Made by a program: the position numbers and the translations under genes
Part shown: piece after piece, positions 46,096-55,308 of the stretch
Layout: every line of letters begins with the position of its first letter
Position numbering within the stretch: position 1 is the first letter of the stretch
Notes under the pieces: generated by a model
Databases searched by the model: none
What the model saw: the letters and a program-made list of their open reading frames with translations, nothing else
What the model was told of the DNA's origin: nothing
From: Marinobacter xestospongiae
GTDB lineage: Bacteria > Pseudomonadota > Gammaproteobacteria > Pseudomonadales > Oleiphilaceae
Length of the DNA stretch: 64,000 nt
Assembly: GCF_023156385.1 (NCBI RefSeq)
Contig: NZ_JAKZAK010000007.1
Location: 62,001-126,000 of the forward strand
Direction of reading: 5' to 3'

Positions 46096-46767
46096 ATGGC
46101 ATTTTTCGAAACCCTGCAAGCCGCCACCGCCGATGCGCGTCGGCACGTCACCGAAGCCCCGGTGCTGACCGCCATTCCCCAGGGCCGGTTCGATCTGGAC
46201 AGCTACCGCTACTTCCTGACCCAGGCCTACCATCACGTCAAACACACCGCGCCGCTGATGATGGCCTGCGGTGGACGGTTGCCGGAGCGGCTGGAGTTCG
46301 TGCGCAAGGCGCTTGTGTCCTACATCGATGAGGAGTATGGCCACCACGAGTGGATACTGGCCGACCTGGCGGCCTGCGATACGGCGCCGGAGCCGGTGCG
46401 TCGGGGGCAGCCCGATCTGCCGATCCGGCTGATGGTGGCTTACCTCTATGACCTGATCCAGCGCGGCAACCCGGTTGGGCTGTTTGGCATGGTGCAGGTG
46501 CTGGAAGGCACCAGCATTGAGCTGGCCACCAGCATGGGGCAGATGATCCAGCAGCATCTGGGATTGCCCAACGAGGCCTTCAGCTACCTCTACTCCCACG
46601 GCGAGCTGGACCAGGACCATTTCGAGTTTTTCCGGACCCTGATGGATGGCATCACCGACCCGGACGACCAGGCTGCCATCATCGATACCGCGCGGATCTG
46701 CTACCGCCTGTACGGCGACATGCTGCGGGCGATTCCTCTGCCGGAGGTGAGCCATGCAGCTGCGTGA
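46096..46767 (+). CDS. Haem-oxygenase-like diiron protein (TenA/UndA-like fold)
   Basis: 223-aa helical protein; GAGGAG precedes the ATG. It resembles the iron-binding haem-oxygenase-like family (PF14518; HDO enzymes such as UndA and the SznF diiron domain). Candidate metal ligands are Glu79/80, His83/84 in EEYGHHEW, Glu138 in LEGTS, and His168, Asp172 and His175 in SHGELDQDHFEF. The thiaminase-type Cys of true TenA is not evident at the usual place. In an operon with an acyl ligase and a reductase it could oxidise or decarboxylate an activated acid. Confidence 0.78.
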   Translation: MAFFETLQAATADARRHVTEAPVLTAIPQGRFDLDSYRYFLTQAYHHVKHTAPLMMACGGRLPERLEFVRKALVSYIDEEYGHHEWILADLAACDTAPEPVRRGQPDLPIRLMVAYLYDLIQRGNPVGLFGMVQVLEGTSIELATSMGQMIQQHLGLPNEAFSYLYSHGELDQDHFEFFRTLMDGITDPDDQAAIIDTARICYRLYGDMLRAIPLPEVSHAAA

Positions 46768-47533
46768 TCGCACCTTCCTGTTGCTGGGAGGCACTGGTGG
46801 TATTGGTCGGGCCCTGATCGAGCCGTTGCAGGCCGCCGGTGCCCGCCTGGTGGTGGCCAGCCGCTCCCAGCCTGTATTGCCCCTGCCGGATTGCGACTGG
46901 GTTCAGCTCGATCTGGCGGCGGCGAACCTTGGCGCCGAACTGGCCCGGGTGTCGGAGCAGCATCCGCTGATTGATGGCGTCATCCATTGTGCCGGACAGA
47001 ACCGGTTCTGCCGGCTGGACGCCCTGGCGATGGCGGACTGGCAACAGTTGATGGCGGTCAACCTGACCAGCGCCTTTGCCGTGTCGGCCCACTTTGTGCC
47101 GAGGTTCCGGGAGCGGGGGCAGGGGGGCATGGTGTTTGTTGGCTCGACCTTCGGCAGCATCGGCTTTCCGGGCTACAGCGCCTATTGCGCCACCAAGTTC
47201 GGCTTGCGCGGATTCACCGAGGCGTTGCGACGGGAGCTGGCGGACACCCCGATCGACGTCCTTTATGTGGCCCCCAGGGCCACCCAGACCGCGATGAATC
47301 CGGGGGCAGTGGACGCGCTCAACCAGGCCCTGGGCAATCGGGTTGATCCGCCGGAGGCGGTGGCCAGGGACATCGTGGATACCATGGCCCGGAGCCAGAC
47401 TCGGCGTTTTCTGGGCTGGCCGGAGCGGTTCTTTGTGATGCTGAACGGTCTGTTGCCCCGGTTGGTGGATCAGGCCATGCGCCGGCAGCTGCCGGTGATC
47501 CAGCGGTTTCTGATGACGGAGGGTTCGAAATGA
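46754..47533 (+). CDS. Short-chain dehydrogenase/reductase
   Basis: 259 aa. The cofactor motif is LLGGTGGIGRA (about residues 10-20). The catalytic residues are Ser in FVGSTFGSIG and Tyr-x-x-x-Lys in YCATK (about 152-156). It overlaps the diiron protein gene by 14 bases and the TPR gene by 4, so it is translationally coupled in the operon. It should reduce a keto or aldehyde group of the pathway intermediate. Confidence 0.9.
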   Translation: MQLRDRTFLLLGGTGGIGRALIEPLQAAGARLVVASRSQPVLPLPDCDWVQLDLAAANLGAELARVSEQHPLIDGVIHCAGQNRFCRLDALAMADWQQLMAVNLTSAFAVSAHFVPRFRERGQGGMVFVGSTFGSIGFPGYSAYCATKFGLRGFTEALRRELADTPIDVLYVAPRATQTAMNPGAVDALNQALGNRVDPPEAVARDIVDTMARSQTRRFLGWPERFFVMLNGLLPRLVDQAMRRQLPVIQRFLMTEGSK

Positions 47534-48162
47534 AGCGGTTGTTGGTGATCCTGGTAGTGGCGCTCTGGGCGAGCGCGGCGGTGGCGGATGAGTTCGCGGA
47601 TCAGCTGCTGTCGATCCAGCATCGCTGGGCGGAGATCCAGTACCAGTTGCCGGAAAAGCAGCGGGAGGCGGCCTTTGAGCAGCTGGTGGCTGAGGTGACG
47701 AGCTGGCGCGAGGCCCACCCGCAACGGGCCGAGGCCTGGATCTGGCAGGGCATCGTGCTGAGCACCTACGCGGGTGCCAAGGGCGGACTGGGGGCTCTGT
47801 CGCTGGTGGGTGATGCCCGGGAGGCGCTGGAGCAGGCCCTGGCGCTGGACGGAACGGCCCTGGCGGGCTCTGCCCACACCTCCCTGGGCAGTCTCTACTA
47901 CCAGGTGCCGGGCTGGCCATTGTCCTTTGGCGATGACGAGGAGGCCCGGAACCATCTGCAGGCGGCGTTGCGGCTGAATCCGGATGGCATCGATCCGAAC
48001 TACTTTTACGGCGATTACCTGATGCAACAGGGCGAACCCGAACGGGCCCGGAGCTACCTGGAACGGGCTCTGCTGGCGCCGGCCAGACCGGACCGGCCCC
48101 AGGCGGACGCCGGCCGACGGCAGGAGATCCAGGCCCGGCTGGATGAGCTGATGGCCCGGTGA
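47530..48162 (+). CDS. Exported TPR-repeat protein
   Basis: 210 aa with a signal peptide (MKRLLVILVVALWASAAVADE, cleavage about residue 19). The helical repeats around PQRAEAWIWQGIVL, DAREALEQALALDGTA, DEEARNHLQAALRLNPDG and RARSYLERALL are TPR-like. It overlaps the SDR gene by 4 bases (ATGA) and ends the operon. A periplasmic partner role is likely, but the function is unknown. Confidence 0.8.
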   Translation: MKRLLVILVVALWASAAVADEFADQLLSIQHRWAEIQYQLPEKQREAAFEQLVAEVTSWREAHPQRAEAWIWQGIVLSTYAGAKGGLGALSLVGDAREALEQALALDGTALAGSAHTSLGSLYYQVPGWPLSFGDDEEARNHLQAALRLNPDGIDPNYFYGDYLMQQGEPERARSYLERALLAPARPDRPQADAGRRQEIQARLDELMAR

Positions 48163-48182
48163 GTGAAAGCCGGGGCCGTTTC
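48153..48182 (+). terminator. Probable terminator of the haemolysin-family operon
   Basis: GGCCCGG (48153-48159) pairs with CCGGGGCC (48170-48177, one bulge) and is followed by GTTTCTT. The stem starts within the last codons of the TPR gene. Confidence 0.5.
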
Positions 48183-48275
48183 TTAATCGATAAACAGTTC
48201 CTTAGCTTTTTGTATGATCGATCTGGTGGATGACAAATATCGAGAAGCTCCGTTTCAGAGCGGTTATTTCAAAAT

Positions 48276-48291
48276 GTTATAAATCTATAAC
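48276..48291. promoter_or_regulatory. Palindrome upstream of the SulP transporter
   Basis: GTTATAAATCTATAAC is a perfect inverted repeat with 6-base arms, 55-71 bases ahead of the SulP start. It is AT-rich in a GC-rich genome and may be an operator. No regulator gene is adjacent. The rest of the 48183-48346 gap is AT-rich promoter-like sequence. Confidence 0.45.
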
Positions 48292-48346
48292 CTTTTGATT
48301 GGCGTCCTGTCGGCGCTGATGGTTGTCTCTGATTCAGGTTGTTGCC

Positions 48347-50056
48347 ATGTCGATCCAGCGTTTCCTGCCCTGCCTGCAATGGTTGCCCCACTATCACCGC
48401 GACACCTTCGCCAGCGACCTGGTCGCGGCGGTGGTGGTCACCGTGATGCTGATTCCCCAGTCCCTGGCCTATGCCCTGCTGGCAGGTGTGCCGGCGGAGT
48501 ATGGACTCTACGCCAGTATCCTGCCGCTGGTGCTGTACGGCATCTTTGGCACCAGCGGGGCACTGTCGGTGGCGCCGGCGGCGGTGGCGTCGCTGATGAC
48601 CGCGGCGGCCCTGCAGCAGCTCTTTGTGGCGGGCAGTCCGGAGTACCTGGCCGGGGCCATCGTGCTGAGTGTGCTGTCGGGCCTGTTGCTGGTGCTGATG
48701 GGGGTCTTCCGTCTCGGCTTTCTGGCCAACTTCCTCAGCCATCCGGTGATCTCCGGCTTTGTGTCTGCCTCCGGGGTCATCATCGCCACCAGCCAGGTGG
48801 GGCACCTGATCGGCGTTGAAGCTGCCGGCCACAACCTGCTGGGCATGGGGCAGCAGTTGCTGGGTCACCTGCACCAGGTGCACTGGCCGACCCTGGCCAT
48901 CGGCGTGGCGTCGCTGCTGGCGCTGGTGGCGGCCAGGCGGGGACTGGTACCGGCGTTGGTGGCCCTGGGCCTTGGGCCGCGCAGTGCCGGTCTGGCTGCG
49001 AAGGCGGCCCCGGTGATGGTGGTGGCGCTGGCGACCCTGGCGACCTGGGCCGGGGATCTGGCCGGGGACGGTGTGGCGGTGGTCGGTCAGGTGCCGTCCG
49101 GGCTGCCGACCCTGGTGATGCCGTCGCTGGAGCCGGGGTTGTGGCAGCAGCTGTTCCTGGCCGCGCTGTTGATCGGCGTGGTGGGGTTTGTGGAATCCAT
49201 TTCCATTGGCCAGACCATGGCGGCCAAACGCCGCCAGCGGATCGATCCGGATCAGGAGCTGGTGGCCCTGGGGGCGGCCAACCTGGGGTCCGGGTTTTCC
49301 GGTGCGATGCCGGTGGCGGCGAGCTTTTCCCGTTCCGCGGTCAATTTCGAGGCCGGAGCGGCGACGCCGGCGGCCGGGGTGTTCACCGCCATTGGCATCG
49401 TGCTGGCGGCGCTGTTCCTGACACCGTTGCTGACGGAGCTGCCGAAAGCTGCGCTGGCGGCGACGATAATCGTGTCGGTGTCCAGTCTGGTGGACCTGCC
49501 GGCGCTGGTGCGGACCTGGCGCTATTCCCGGGCGGATTTTCTCGCCATGCTTGCCACCATCCTGCTGACTCTGGGCCACAGTGTGGAGGCGGGCATCCTG
49601 GCCGGTGTCAGCCTCTCCATTGCGCTGTTCCTGTACCGCACCTCCCGGCCTCACACCGCGGTGTTGGGGCGGGTGCCGGGTACCGAGCATTTCCGCAACG
49701 TGCGCCGCTTTGAGGTGGAAACCAGCGAGCGCCTGGCGCTGCTGCGGATCGATGAGAGTCTTTACTTCGCCAATGCCCGCTTTCTGGAGGAAACGGTGCT
49801 GGAGCTGGCCGGTGAGCGCCCGGAGCTGCACGACGTGGTGATGGTGTGCCCGGCGATCAACCAGATCGACGCCTCGGCGCTGGAAAGCCTGGAGGCCATC
49901 AACGATCGTTTGGCGGACGCCAATGTGCGGCTGCACCTGTCAGAAGTGAAGGGGCCGGTGATGGACCGGCTGCGGCAGACCGACTTCCTGCAGCGACTCA
50001 GCGGCGAGGTGTTCCTCAGTACCTACCAGGCCTGGCGCAAACTGGCCGCGGCCTGA
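48347..50056 (+). CDS. SulP-family anion transporter
   Basis: 569 aa. A 12-14-TM SulP core (SDLVAAVVVTVMLIPQSLAYALLAG, FVESISIGQTMAAKRRQRIDPDQEL, NLGSGFSGAMPVAASFSRSAVN in outline) is followed by a cytosolic STAS domain (about residues 445-560). The ATG at 48347 is preferred over a TTG at 48323. Members carry sulfate, bicarbonate or dicarboxylates; no carbonic anhydrase or sulfur gene is next to it, so the substrate is open. Confidence 0.9.
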   Translation: MSIQRFLPCLQWLPHYHRDTFASDLVAAVVVTVMLIPQSLAYALLAGVPAEYGLYASILPLVLYGIFGTSGALSVAPAAVASLMTAAALQQLFVAGSPEYLAGAIVLSVLSGLLLVLMGVFRLGFLANFLSHPVISGFVSASGVIIATSQVGHLIGVEAAGHNLLGMGQQLLGHLHQVHWPTLAIGVASLLALVAARRGLVPALVALGLGPRSAGLAAKAAPVMVVALATLATWAGDLAGDGVAVVGQVPSGLPTLVMPSLEPGLWQQLFLAALLIGVVGFVESISIGQTMAAKRRQRIDPDQELVALGAANLGSGFSGAMPVAASFSRSAVNFEAGAATPAAGVFTAIGIVLAALFLTPLLTELPKAALAATIIVSVSSLVDLPALVRTWRYSRADFLAMLATILLTLGHSVEAGILAGVSLSIALFLYRTSRPHTAVLGRVPGTEHFRNVRRFEVETSERLALLRIDESLYFANARFLEETVLELAGERPELHDVVMVCPAINQIDASALESLEAINDRLADANVRLHLSEVKGPVMDRLRQTDFLQRLSGEVFLSTYQAWRKLAAA

Positions 50057-50156
50057 TCGCAATGCCGCTCCTGGCCATCGCGGCCGTGGCACCGAATGGC
50101 GCTGAGACCGTATCATAGGGTGTTTCGAGTGGTTTCTTGCTGAACGGGATGTCGTC

Positions 50157-50819
50157 ATGGGGATGACCCTGCAGATCTTTTCCACAACCCAACTGGTGGT
50201 CACGGCCGCGCTGTTCTGCCTGATTCTGGCTGCTGCGGTGCGTCAGGCCGACTGGGCCCGGCTGAAGACGGACCAGGCGCTGCAGCACAGTCTGTTCGGG
50301 GCCGCGGTGGCACTGGGGTTTCTGTGGCAGTTGCGGGCCGGGCTGTCGCCGGGGCTGACCATCCACATCTTCGCGATGACGGCGGTGACCCTGATGCTGG
50401 GCTGGCCACTGGCGGTGATGGCGGGGCTGATGGCGCTGGTGATCGTGGTGGTCACCGGTCGCGAGCCCTGGCAGCTGTTTGCCGCCAACGGTCTGATCAC
50501 GGTGATGGTGCCGGCGCTGGTCAGTCACGGCATCATGCTGTGGGAGCGTCACAAGGACTTCCGCAACTTCTTTGCCTACATCTTCTTCTGTGGTTTTTTC
50601 GGCGCCGCCGGGGCGGTATTGGTGGCCGGCGGCACCATGGTGCTGATGCTGTGGTCGTCCGGTTCCTACAGCTGGGATGAGCTGGTGCACGAGTACCTGC
50701 GGTATTTGCCGCTGATCATGCTGCCGGAAGCCTTCGTCAACGGCACCGTGGTGTCCGGGCTGATGGTGTTCAACCCGGAACGGCTGCTGACCCTGGACGA
50801 ACGCCGCTACCGCCGCTGA
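50157..50819 (+). CDS. CbiM-like ECF transporter S-component/permease
   Basis: 220-aa membrane protein with about six TM helices. It resembles the PF01891 CbiM-type permeases (AMTAVTLMLGWPLAVMAGLMALV, NGLITVMVPALVSHGIML, PEAFVNGTVVSGLM). CbiM proteins take up cobalt or nickel with CbiN/Q/O, none of which is nearby. The N-terminal His needed for the metal site of true CbiM (after the initiator Met) is not seen: it begins M-G-M-T-L. It converges on the PAS-GGDEF-EAL gene, the two overlapping by 13 bases at their 3' ends. Confidence 0.75.
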   Translation: MGMTLQIFSTTQLVVTAALFCLILAAAVRQADWARLKTDQALQHSLFGAAVALGFLWQLRAGLSPGLTIHIFAMTAVTLMLGWPLAVMAGLMALVIVVVTGREPWQLFAANGLITVMVPALVSHGIMLWERHKDFRNFFAYIFFCGFFGAAGAVLVAGGTMVLMLWSSGSYSWDELVHEYLRYLPLIMLPEAFVNGTVVSGLMVFNPERLLTLDERRYRR

Positions 50820-52906
50820 GGCGGGGTGGGGTAGCGCTGGCGCCAATCCCGGAGCCAGTGCAGGAAGTCGGCGGCGGGCAGCGGTTTGGCGATGCCATAG
50901 CCCTGGATCTGCTCACACCCCATCTGCCGCAGTACGTCGGCGTGGTCGAGGGTTTCCACCCCTTCGGCCAGCACCGGGCGCCGGAACTGCTTGGCCAGGA
51001 AAATCACACTCTCGACAATCGCCCGGTCGCTGGTGTCCGCCATCATGTTGCGGATGAAGCTCTGGTCGATCTTGATCAGATCGATGGGCAGGGCGCGGAA
51101 GTAGGTCAGTGACGAGTAGCCGGTGCCGAAATCGTCCAGCGCCACCTGGAAGCCCATGCCCCGGCATTCGCCGATCACGTTACCGGCCCGCTGCATGTCA
51201 TCGAGGGCGGTGGATTCCAGCACTTCCAGGGTCACCATGGCAGGGTCCATCTCCGGGTGGTCCAGCAGGTGGCTGCGCAGGTAGTCGGTAAAGCCCGGGT
51301 CCATCAGGTGGTTGGCACTGATGTTGATGCTGACCTGGAGGTTGAGGCCGGCCTGTTGCCAGGCATCAAGCTGGGTCAGGGCGTTGCGGATCACCCACTG
51401 GCCCATCGGTACTTCCAGCTCGCTGCCGGTGACCACCGGCAGGAATTCCCCGGGGGACAGCAGACCATGGCGGGGGTGGCGCCAGCGGATCAGCGCTTCG
51501 GCGCCGATGACGGCGTTGTCCGCCATCTGCACCTGGGGCTGGTAATGCAGCTCCAGCTGGTCCTGGCGAATGGCCTCGCTGAGTTCTCCCAGCATCTGCA
51601 GCCGCAGTTCCCGGTGGCGGATCACGCCCGGGTCAAACCGATGGCAGCCGTCGCCGCCATTCTCTTTCACCAGGTACATGGCCTGGCCGGCGTGGCGGAT
51701 CAGCCGGTCCGGCTCCGAGGTGTCTTCAGGGTAGAAGGTGACGCCGGCGCTGGCGGTGATGGACACCGTGGTGGGCCCCACCGCCACCGGGCCGCGTACC
51801 TGGGCCAGCAGCCGCTGGCAGGCCTCGAGGTCGTCTTCCAGATCCGGAAGCAGGAGCACGAACTCATCGCCACTGAGGCGGGCCAGGGTGTCTTCCTTGC
51901 GCACGGCGGCCTTGAGGCGCTTGGCGATGGTGGCAAGCACGTGGTCGCCGGCGGCATGGCCAAAGCGGTCGTTGATCTGTTTGAACTGGTCCAGGTCCAG
52001 TTGCATCACCGCCAGCGCGGTGCCGCTGCGATCCGCCTCCGCCAGCGCCCGGTACATGCGGGACGTCAGCAGGCGCTGGTTGGGCAGGCCGGTCAGGTCG
52101 TCGTAATTGGCGACCCGATCCATGGCCTCGGCGTGGTTCTTCAGCGCGGTGATGTCGGAAAACACCGCGACGTGGTACCACTCGTCGGGATGGTCCAGCT
52201 GTACCCGGTTGATGGACACCAGCTCGGTAAACAGCTCGCCGTTCTTGCGCCGGTTGGTGATCTCGCCCCGCCAGCTGTGACGGCGCTCAATGGCGCCCCA
52301 CATGGCCTGGTAGAACTCCCGCGAGTGCTGGCCGGAACTCAGCACCGCCGGACTCCTGCCCATCACCTCGGCCTTGCTGTAACCGGTGATGCGGCTGAAC
52401 GCCGGGTTGATGTCGATGATCCGGTTGTTCTGGTCGGTGATCATGATGGCATCGTGGCTGCGTTCAAACACGCTGGCGGCGATGCGCAGTTCGCGCTGGG
52501 ATTCCTTCAGCCGGGTGATGTCGTTCTGGATTGCGATAAAACCGTCGTGGCCACAATCGTCCCGGTCCAGCGGACTGCAGTTGATGCGGAACCAGATCGG
52601 GTCGCCGTCGCGGGTGTAGTTCAGCACTTCCTCGTCAAAACCTTCGCCCCGGGCCAGGCCGTCCCGCATCCGGGCAATGGTGCCGGGATCGGTGCCGGTG
52701 CCCTGCAGCAGGTCACCGGGCTTGCGGCCGATGGCCTCCTCCTTGCTGTAGCCGGTGGAGCGGACAAAGCTGTCGTTGACCCAGCGGATGTGGCCGCCGC
52801 GATCGGTGATCAGCACCGAATTCCGGGTGTACTGGGTCAGGATGGCCAGGCGGTTGGGGCCAACGGACAGAAGGTCGGGCAGATCGTTGTCGGAGCGGTC
52901 GGTCAT
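50807..52906 (-). CDS. PAS-PAS-GGDEF-EAL c-di-GMP protein
   Basis: 699 aa, no TM helices. Two PAS domains (about residues 15-125 and 140-250, with an intervening PAC-like QNDITRLKESQREL), a GGDEF domain (about 270-430) whose active site reads RLSGDEF, and an EAL domain (about 445-690) with GAEALIRWRHP, DDFGTGYSSL and KIDQSFI. The EAL site looks intact, so phosphodiesterase activity is likely. The GGDEF site has Ser in place of the first Gly, so cyclase activity is uncertain. PAS domains suggest redox, oxygen or ligand control. Confidence 0.92.
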   Translation of the reverse strand: MTDRSDNDLPDLLSVGPNRLAILTQYTRNSVLITDRGGHIRWVNDSFVRSTGYSKEEAIGRKPGDLLQGTGTDPGTIARMRDGLARGEGFDEEVLNYTRDGDPIWFRINCSPLDRDDCGHDGFIAIQNDITRLKESQRELRIAASVFERSHDAIMITDQNNRIIDINPAFSRITGYSKAEVMGRSPAVLSSGQHSREFYQAMWGAIERRHSWRGEITNRRKNGELFTELVSINRVQLDHPDEWYHVAVFSDITALKNHAEAMDRVANYDDLTGLPNQRLLTSRMYRALAEADRSGTALAVMQLDLDQFKQINDRFGHAAGDHVLATIAKRLKAAVRKEDTLARLSGDEFVLLLPDLEDDLEACQRLLAQVRGPVAVGPTTVSITASAGVTFYPEDTSEPDRLIRHAGQAMYLVKENGGDGCHRFDPGVIRHRELRLQMLGELSEAIRQDQLELHYQPQVQMADNAVIGAEALIRWRHPRHGLLSPGEFLPVVTGSELEVPMGQWVIRNALTQLDAWQQAGLNLQVSINISANHLMDPGFTDYLRSHLLDHPEMDPAMVTLEVLESTALDDMQRAGNVIGECRGMGFQVALDDFGTGYSSLTYFRALPIDLIKIDQSFIRNMMADTSDRAIVESVIFLAKQFRRPVLAEGVETLDHADVLRQMGCEQIQGYGIAKPLPAADFLHWLRDWRQRYPTPPQRR

Positions 52907-52998
52907 GCTGGGCTGAAGCCGTTGGGTTCGGTCTGAGCGGCAAAAAGGTACGGGATTCTATAGGGAATGCCATCCGTCCGAAGTCGTAAGGTGTACGT

Positions 52999-53026
52999 AT
53001 TATGATCGAAAGTTGAGCTTAATCAA
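52999..53026 (-). promoter_or_regulatory. Promoter of the PAS-GGDEF-EAL gene
   Basis: On the minus strand TTGATT (53021-53026) and CATAAT (52999-53004) are 16 bases apart, giving a plausible sigma-70 promoter about 95 bases ahead of the ATG at 52906. Confidence 0.55.
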
Positions 53027-53070
53027 TTTGATAGCACTCATTACCTTGACCGTACCAGAGGCTCCCAAGC

Positions 53071-53108
53071 AAAAAAGGCCCGTCGCCGGGGCGGCGCGGG
53101 CCTTTTTT
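53071..53108 (-). terminator. Intrinsic terminator of proVWX (works in both directions)
   Basis: AAAAAAGGCCCG and CGGGCCTTTTTT flank a GC-rich centre (CGCC/GGCG with a GGGG loop). The stem is followed by a T-tract on either strand. It lies 11 bases after the proX stop and upstream of the PAS-GGDEF-EAL gene, which it insulates from proVWX. Confidence 0.9.
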
Positions 53109-53119
53109 CGCCTGCTGGC

Positions 53120-54109
53120 TTAGTTGGCGGCTGCGCGGGCCTGCTCCAGCCAGCCGTCGAAGGTGTCGCGGTGGCTGTCGATCCAGGCCCGGGTGTGGGC
53201 CTGGATGTCGCGCTGGCTGTCTTCGCCGTTGCGGATCTGCATGTTCTCGGCGCTGACGTCGTTGACCGACAGGGTCATGATCTCAAACAGCTTGGCGGCT
53301 GCCGGGTTGGCTTCGGCCCAGTCCTTGTTGGCCACAATCCGCTCGCTGTTGATTTCGAAACCGTAGTTCTTGCCGTTGGGCAGCTCGGTGTCGGCGCCGT
53401 TGGGGTTTGAGGAGAACGGCACTTCCAGCCAAACCACGTCCTTGCCCGGCACCAGGATGCCGGAGACCCAGTAGGGGGTCCAGGTGTAGTAGAAGATCGG
53501 ATCGCCGTCCCGATAACGGGTGATGGTGTCGGAGATGATGGCGGCGTACTGACCCTGTTTGTGAGTGACGGTGTCACGCAGGTCGAAGGCGTCCAGTTGG
53601 TGCTCAATCACCCCCTCGCAGCCCCAGCCGGCCTGGCAGCCGGTCAGGTCGGCCTTGCCATCGCCGTCGGTGTCAAAGATGGCGGCGATTTCCGGCTTCT
53701 TGAAGTCCTCGATGTTGTCGATGTCGTGGGCTTCGGCGGTTTTCTTGTCGATCAGGTAGCCCTGGGCCGCGCCGCTGATGTAGTGGCCCTGACGGAAGAA
53801 GACGTCGTCGCCGCCGGCATTTTCGTACATGGCGTTGTGCAGCGGGTACCAGTTCACCGCCATATAGGTGGCATCACCGTTGGCGATGGAGGTGTAGCCG
53901 GCGCTGTAGTCCACTTCCTGGATCGGCTGAACGTCGTAACCCAGCTCTTTCAGGGCTTCGTTGACCAGCATGGTCTGGAAGGTTTCCTCGGCGATCGGGC
54001 TCTGGATCGCCTGGACCGTGACGCCCTTGCCGGGCATGGTGTCAGCCGAGACGTTGACGCTGATGCTGCCGGCGAGGATCGCTGCAGCCAGGGTAGCTTG
54101 CGTTTTCAT
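53120..54109 (-). CDS. proX: Glycine betaine/proline-betaine-binding protein
   Basis: 329 aa with a signal peptide (about residues 1-22). It is an OpuAC-type binding protein of the ProX class: [13 protein letters not shown] and [11 protein letters not shown] supply aromatic residues for the quaternary-amine cage, and [12 protein letters not shown] has a likely disulfide Cys pair seen in ProX. Last gene of the proV-proW-proX operon, ending at a strong terminator. It should capture betaine for osmoprotection. Confidence 0.93.
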   Translation of the reverse strand: MKTQATLAAAILAGSISVNVSADTMPGKGVTVQAIQSPIAEETFQTMLVNEALKELGYDVQPIQEVDYSAGYTSIANGDATYMAVNWYPLHNAMYENAGGDDVFFRQGHYISGAAQGYLIDKKTAEAHDIDNIEDFKKPEIAAIFDTDGDGKADLTGCQAGWGCEGVIEHQLDAFDLRDTVTHKQGQYAAIISDTITRYRDGDPIFYYTWTPYWVSGILVPGKDVVWLEVPFSSNPNGADTELPNGKNYGFEINSERIVANKDWAEANPAAAKLFEIMTLSVNDVSAENMQIRNGEDSQRDIQAHTRAWIDSHRDTFDGWLEQARAAAN

Positions 54110-54169
54110 CGTTCGTGCTCCTGCTCTTTGAGTGATTGGCGAGGCGGAAGTGCCGGCGTGTGGCGCCGG

Positions 54170-55306
54170 TCAGGCCTCTTTTTTATTTTTGATCAGTGCA
54201 TGGATCAGCCCGGCCGGGCCGGACTCGTACCAGTGACGGACGCCGCGTTCGCGGGCGTCTTTGCCCAGCGCTTGGGTCATCCGGTCGAGGATGATGGCGA
54301 GGATAACGATGCCGATGCCGCCGACGGTGGCCAGCCCGATGTCGAGCCGGCCAATGCCCCGCAGCACCATCAGCCCCAGGCCCGGCACCGCAATCATCGA
54401 GGCGATCACCACCATCGACAGGGCCAGCATCAGGGTCTGGTTGACCCCGGCCATGATGGTGGGCATGGCCAGTGGCAGCTGGACCTTGAACAGCAACTGT
54501 CGCGGGCTGGCACCGAAGGAGCGCGAGGCCTCTACCAGATCCCCCGGCACCTGGCGGATGCCCAGGTTGGTCAGGCGGATCACCGGGGCCACGGCAAAGA
54601 TGATGGTAACGATGACTCCGGGCACATTGCCGATGCCGAACAGCATTACGATCGGTACCAGATAGACAAACGCCGGGGTGGTCTGCATGGCGTCGAGGAT
54701 CGGCCGCACCACGCCGGCAACCCGGTCGCTCTTGGCCATCCAGATGCCGGTGGGAATCCCCAGCGCCATACAGAACAGCACTGAGGTAATCACCAGCGAC
54801 AGGGTGGTCATCGCCTGTTCCCAGGCGCCGATGGCCCCCATCGCGATCATCCCCACCATGGCGGCAATGCCAAGGCGCAGGCTGGAGAGCTGCCAGGCCA
54901 GCAGGCCGAACAGCAGCACCATCACCAGCGGGTGAATGCTCAGCAGGGCGGTGTCGAAGACCGTCAGCGCTAGGTCCACCGGCTGCTTGACCAGTTGGAA
55001 GAACAGCCGGAAGTTTTCCACCACCCAGTCGATGCCGGTTTCGACACCACCCTGGATGTCGAACCATTCGGTCTGGAACGGGTCGCTCCAGGTGTTCTTC
55101 GGGGCCTCCTGGAGTGCCGACTGGGACAGCCAGTCGCCGCCGGTGGGCTCCGGTTCGCTGCCGGCACTGCCCCAGGGGTCCGCCGCGCTATTGGCGTCGG
55201 TGGCGGGTTCCGTTGCCGGAGCGGTGACATCCGCCCAGGGGTTGGCGCCGGTGGAGGTGTCGTAGGGGACCGGCTCGTGGCCGGTGTCATTCTGTTGGTC
55301 TGCCAT
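54170..55306 (-). CDS. proW: Glycine betaine ABC transporter permease
   Basis: 378 aa. A long acidic, Pro/Gly/Ala-rich N-terminal tail (about 1-95) precedes the membrane domain, as in enterobacterial ProW. The permease has six or more TM helices ([56 protein letters not shown]) and the EAA-like loop [22 protein letters not shown]. It starts 2 bases after the proV stop, 60 bases before proX begins. Confidence 0.94.
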   Translation of the reverse strand: MADQQNDTGHEPVPYDTSTGANPWADVTAPATEPATDANSAADPWGSAGSEPEPTGGDWLSQSALQEAPKNTWSDPFQTEWFDIQGGVETGIDWVVENFRLFFQLVKQPVDLALTVFDTALLSIHPLVMVLLFGLLAWQLSSLRLGIAAMVGMIAMGAIGAWEQAMTTLSLVITSVLFCMALGIPTGIWMAKSDRVAGVVRPILDAMQTTPAFVYLVPIVMLFGIGNVPGVIVTIIFAVAPVIRLTNLGIRQVPGDLVEASRSFGASPRQLLFKVQLPLAMPTIMAGVNQTLMLALSMVVIASMIAVPGLGLMVLRGIGRLDIGLATVGGIGIVILAIILDRMTQALGKDARERGVRHWYESGPAGLIHALIKNKKEA

Positions 55307-55308
55307 GG

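Noticed and set aside
46096..46767. Thiaminase II (TenA) assignment for the diiron-like protein
   Set aside because: The fold is related, but there is no thiamin gene or TPP riboswitch nearby and the acidic/His pattern fits haem-oxygenase-like diiron proteins better.
48269..49936. 555-codon minus-strand open frame
   Set aside because: It is antisense to the SulP transporter and has shadow-type composition.
51257..52936. 559-codon plus-strand open frame
   Set aside because: It is antisense to the PAS-PAS-GGDEF-EAL gene, whose domains are all intact.
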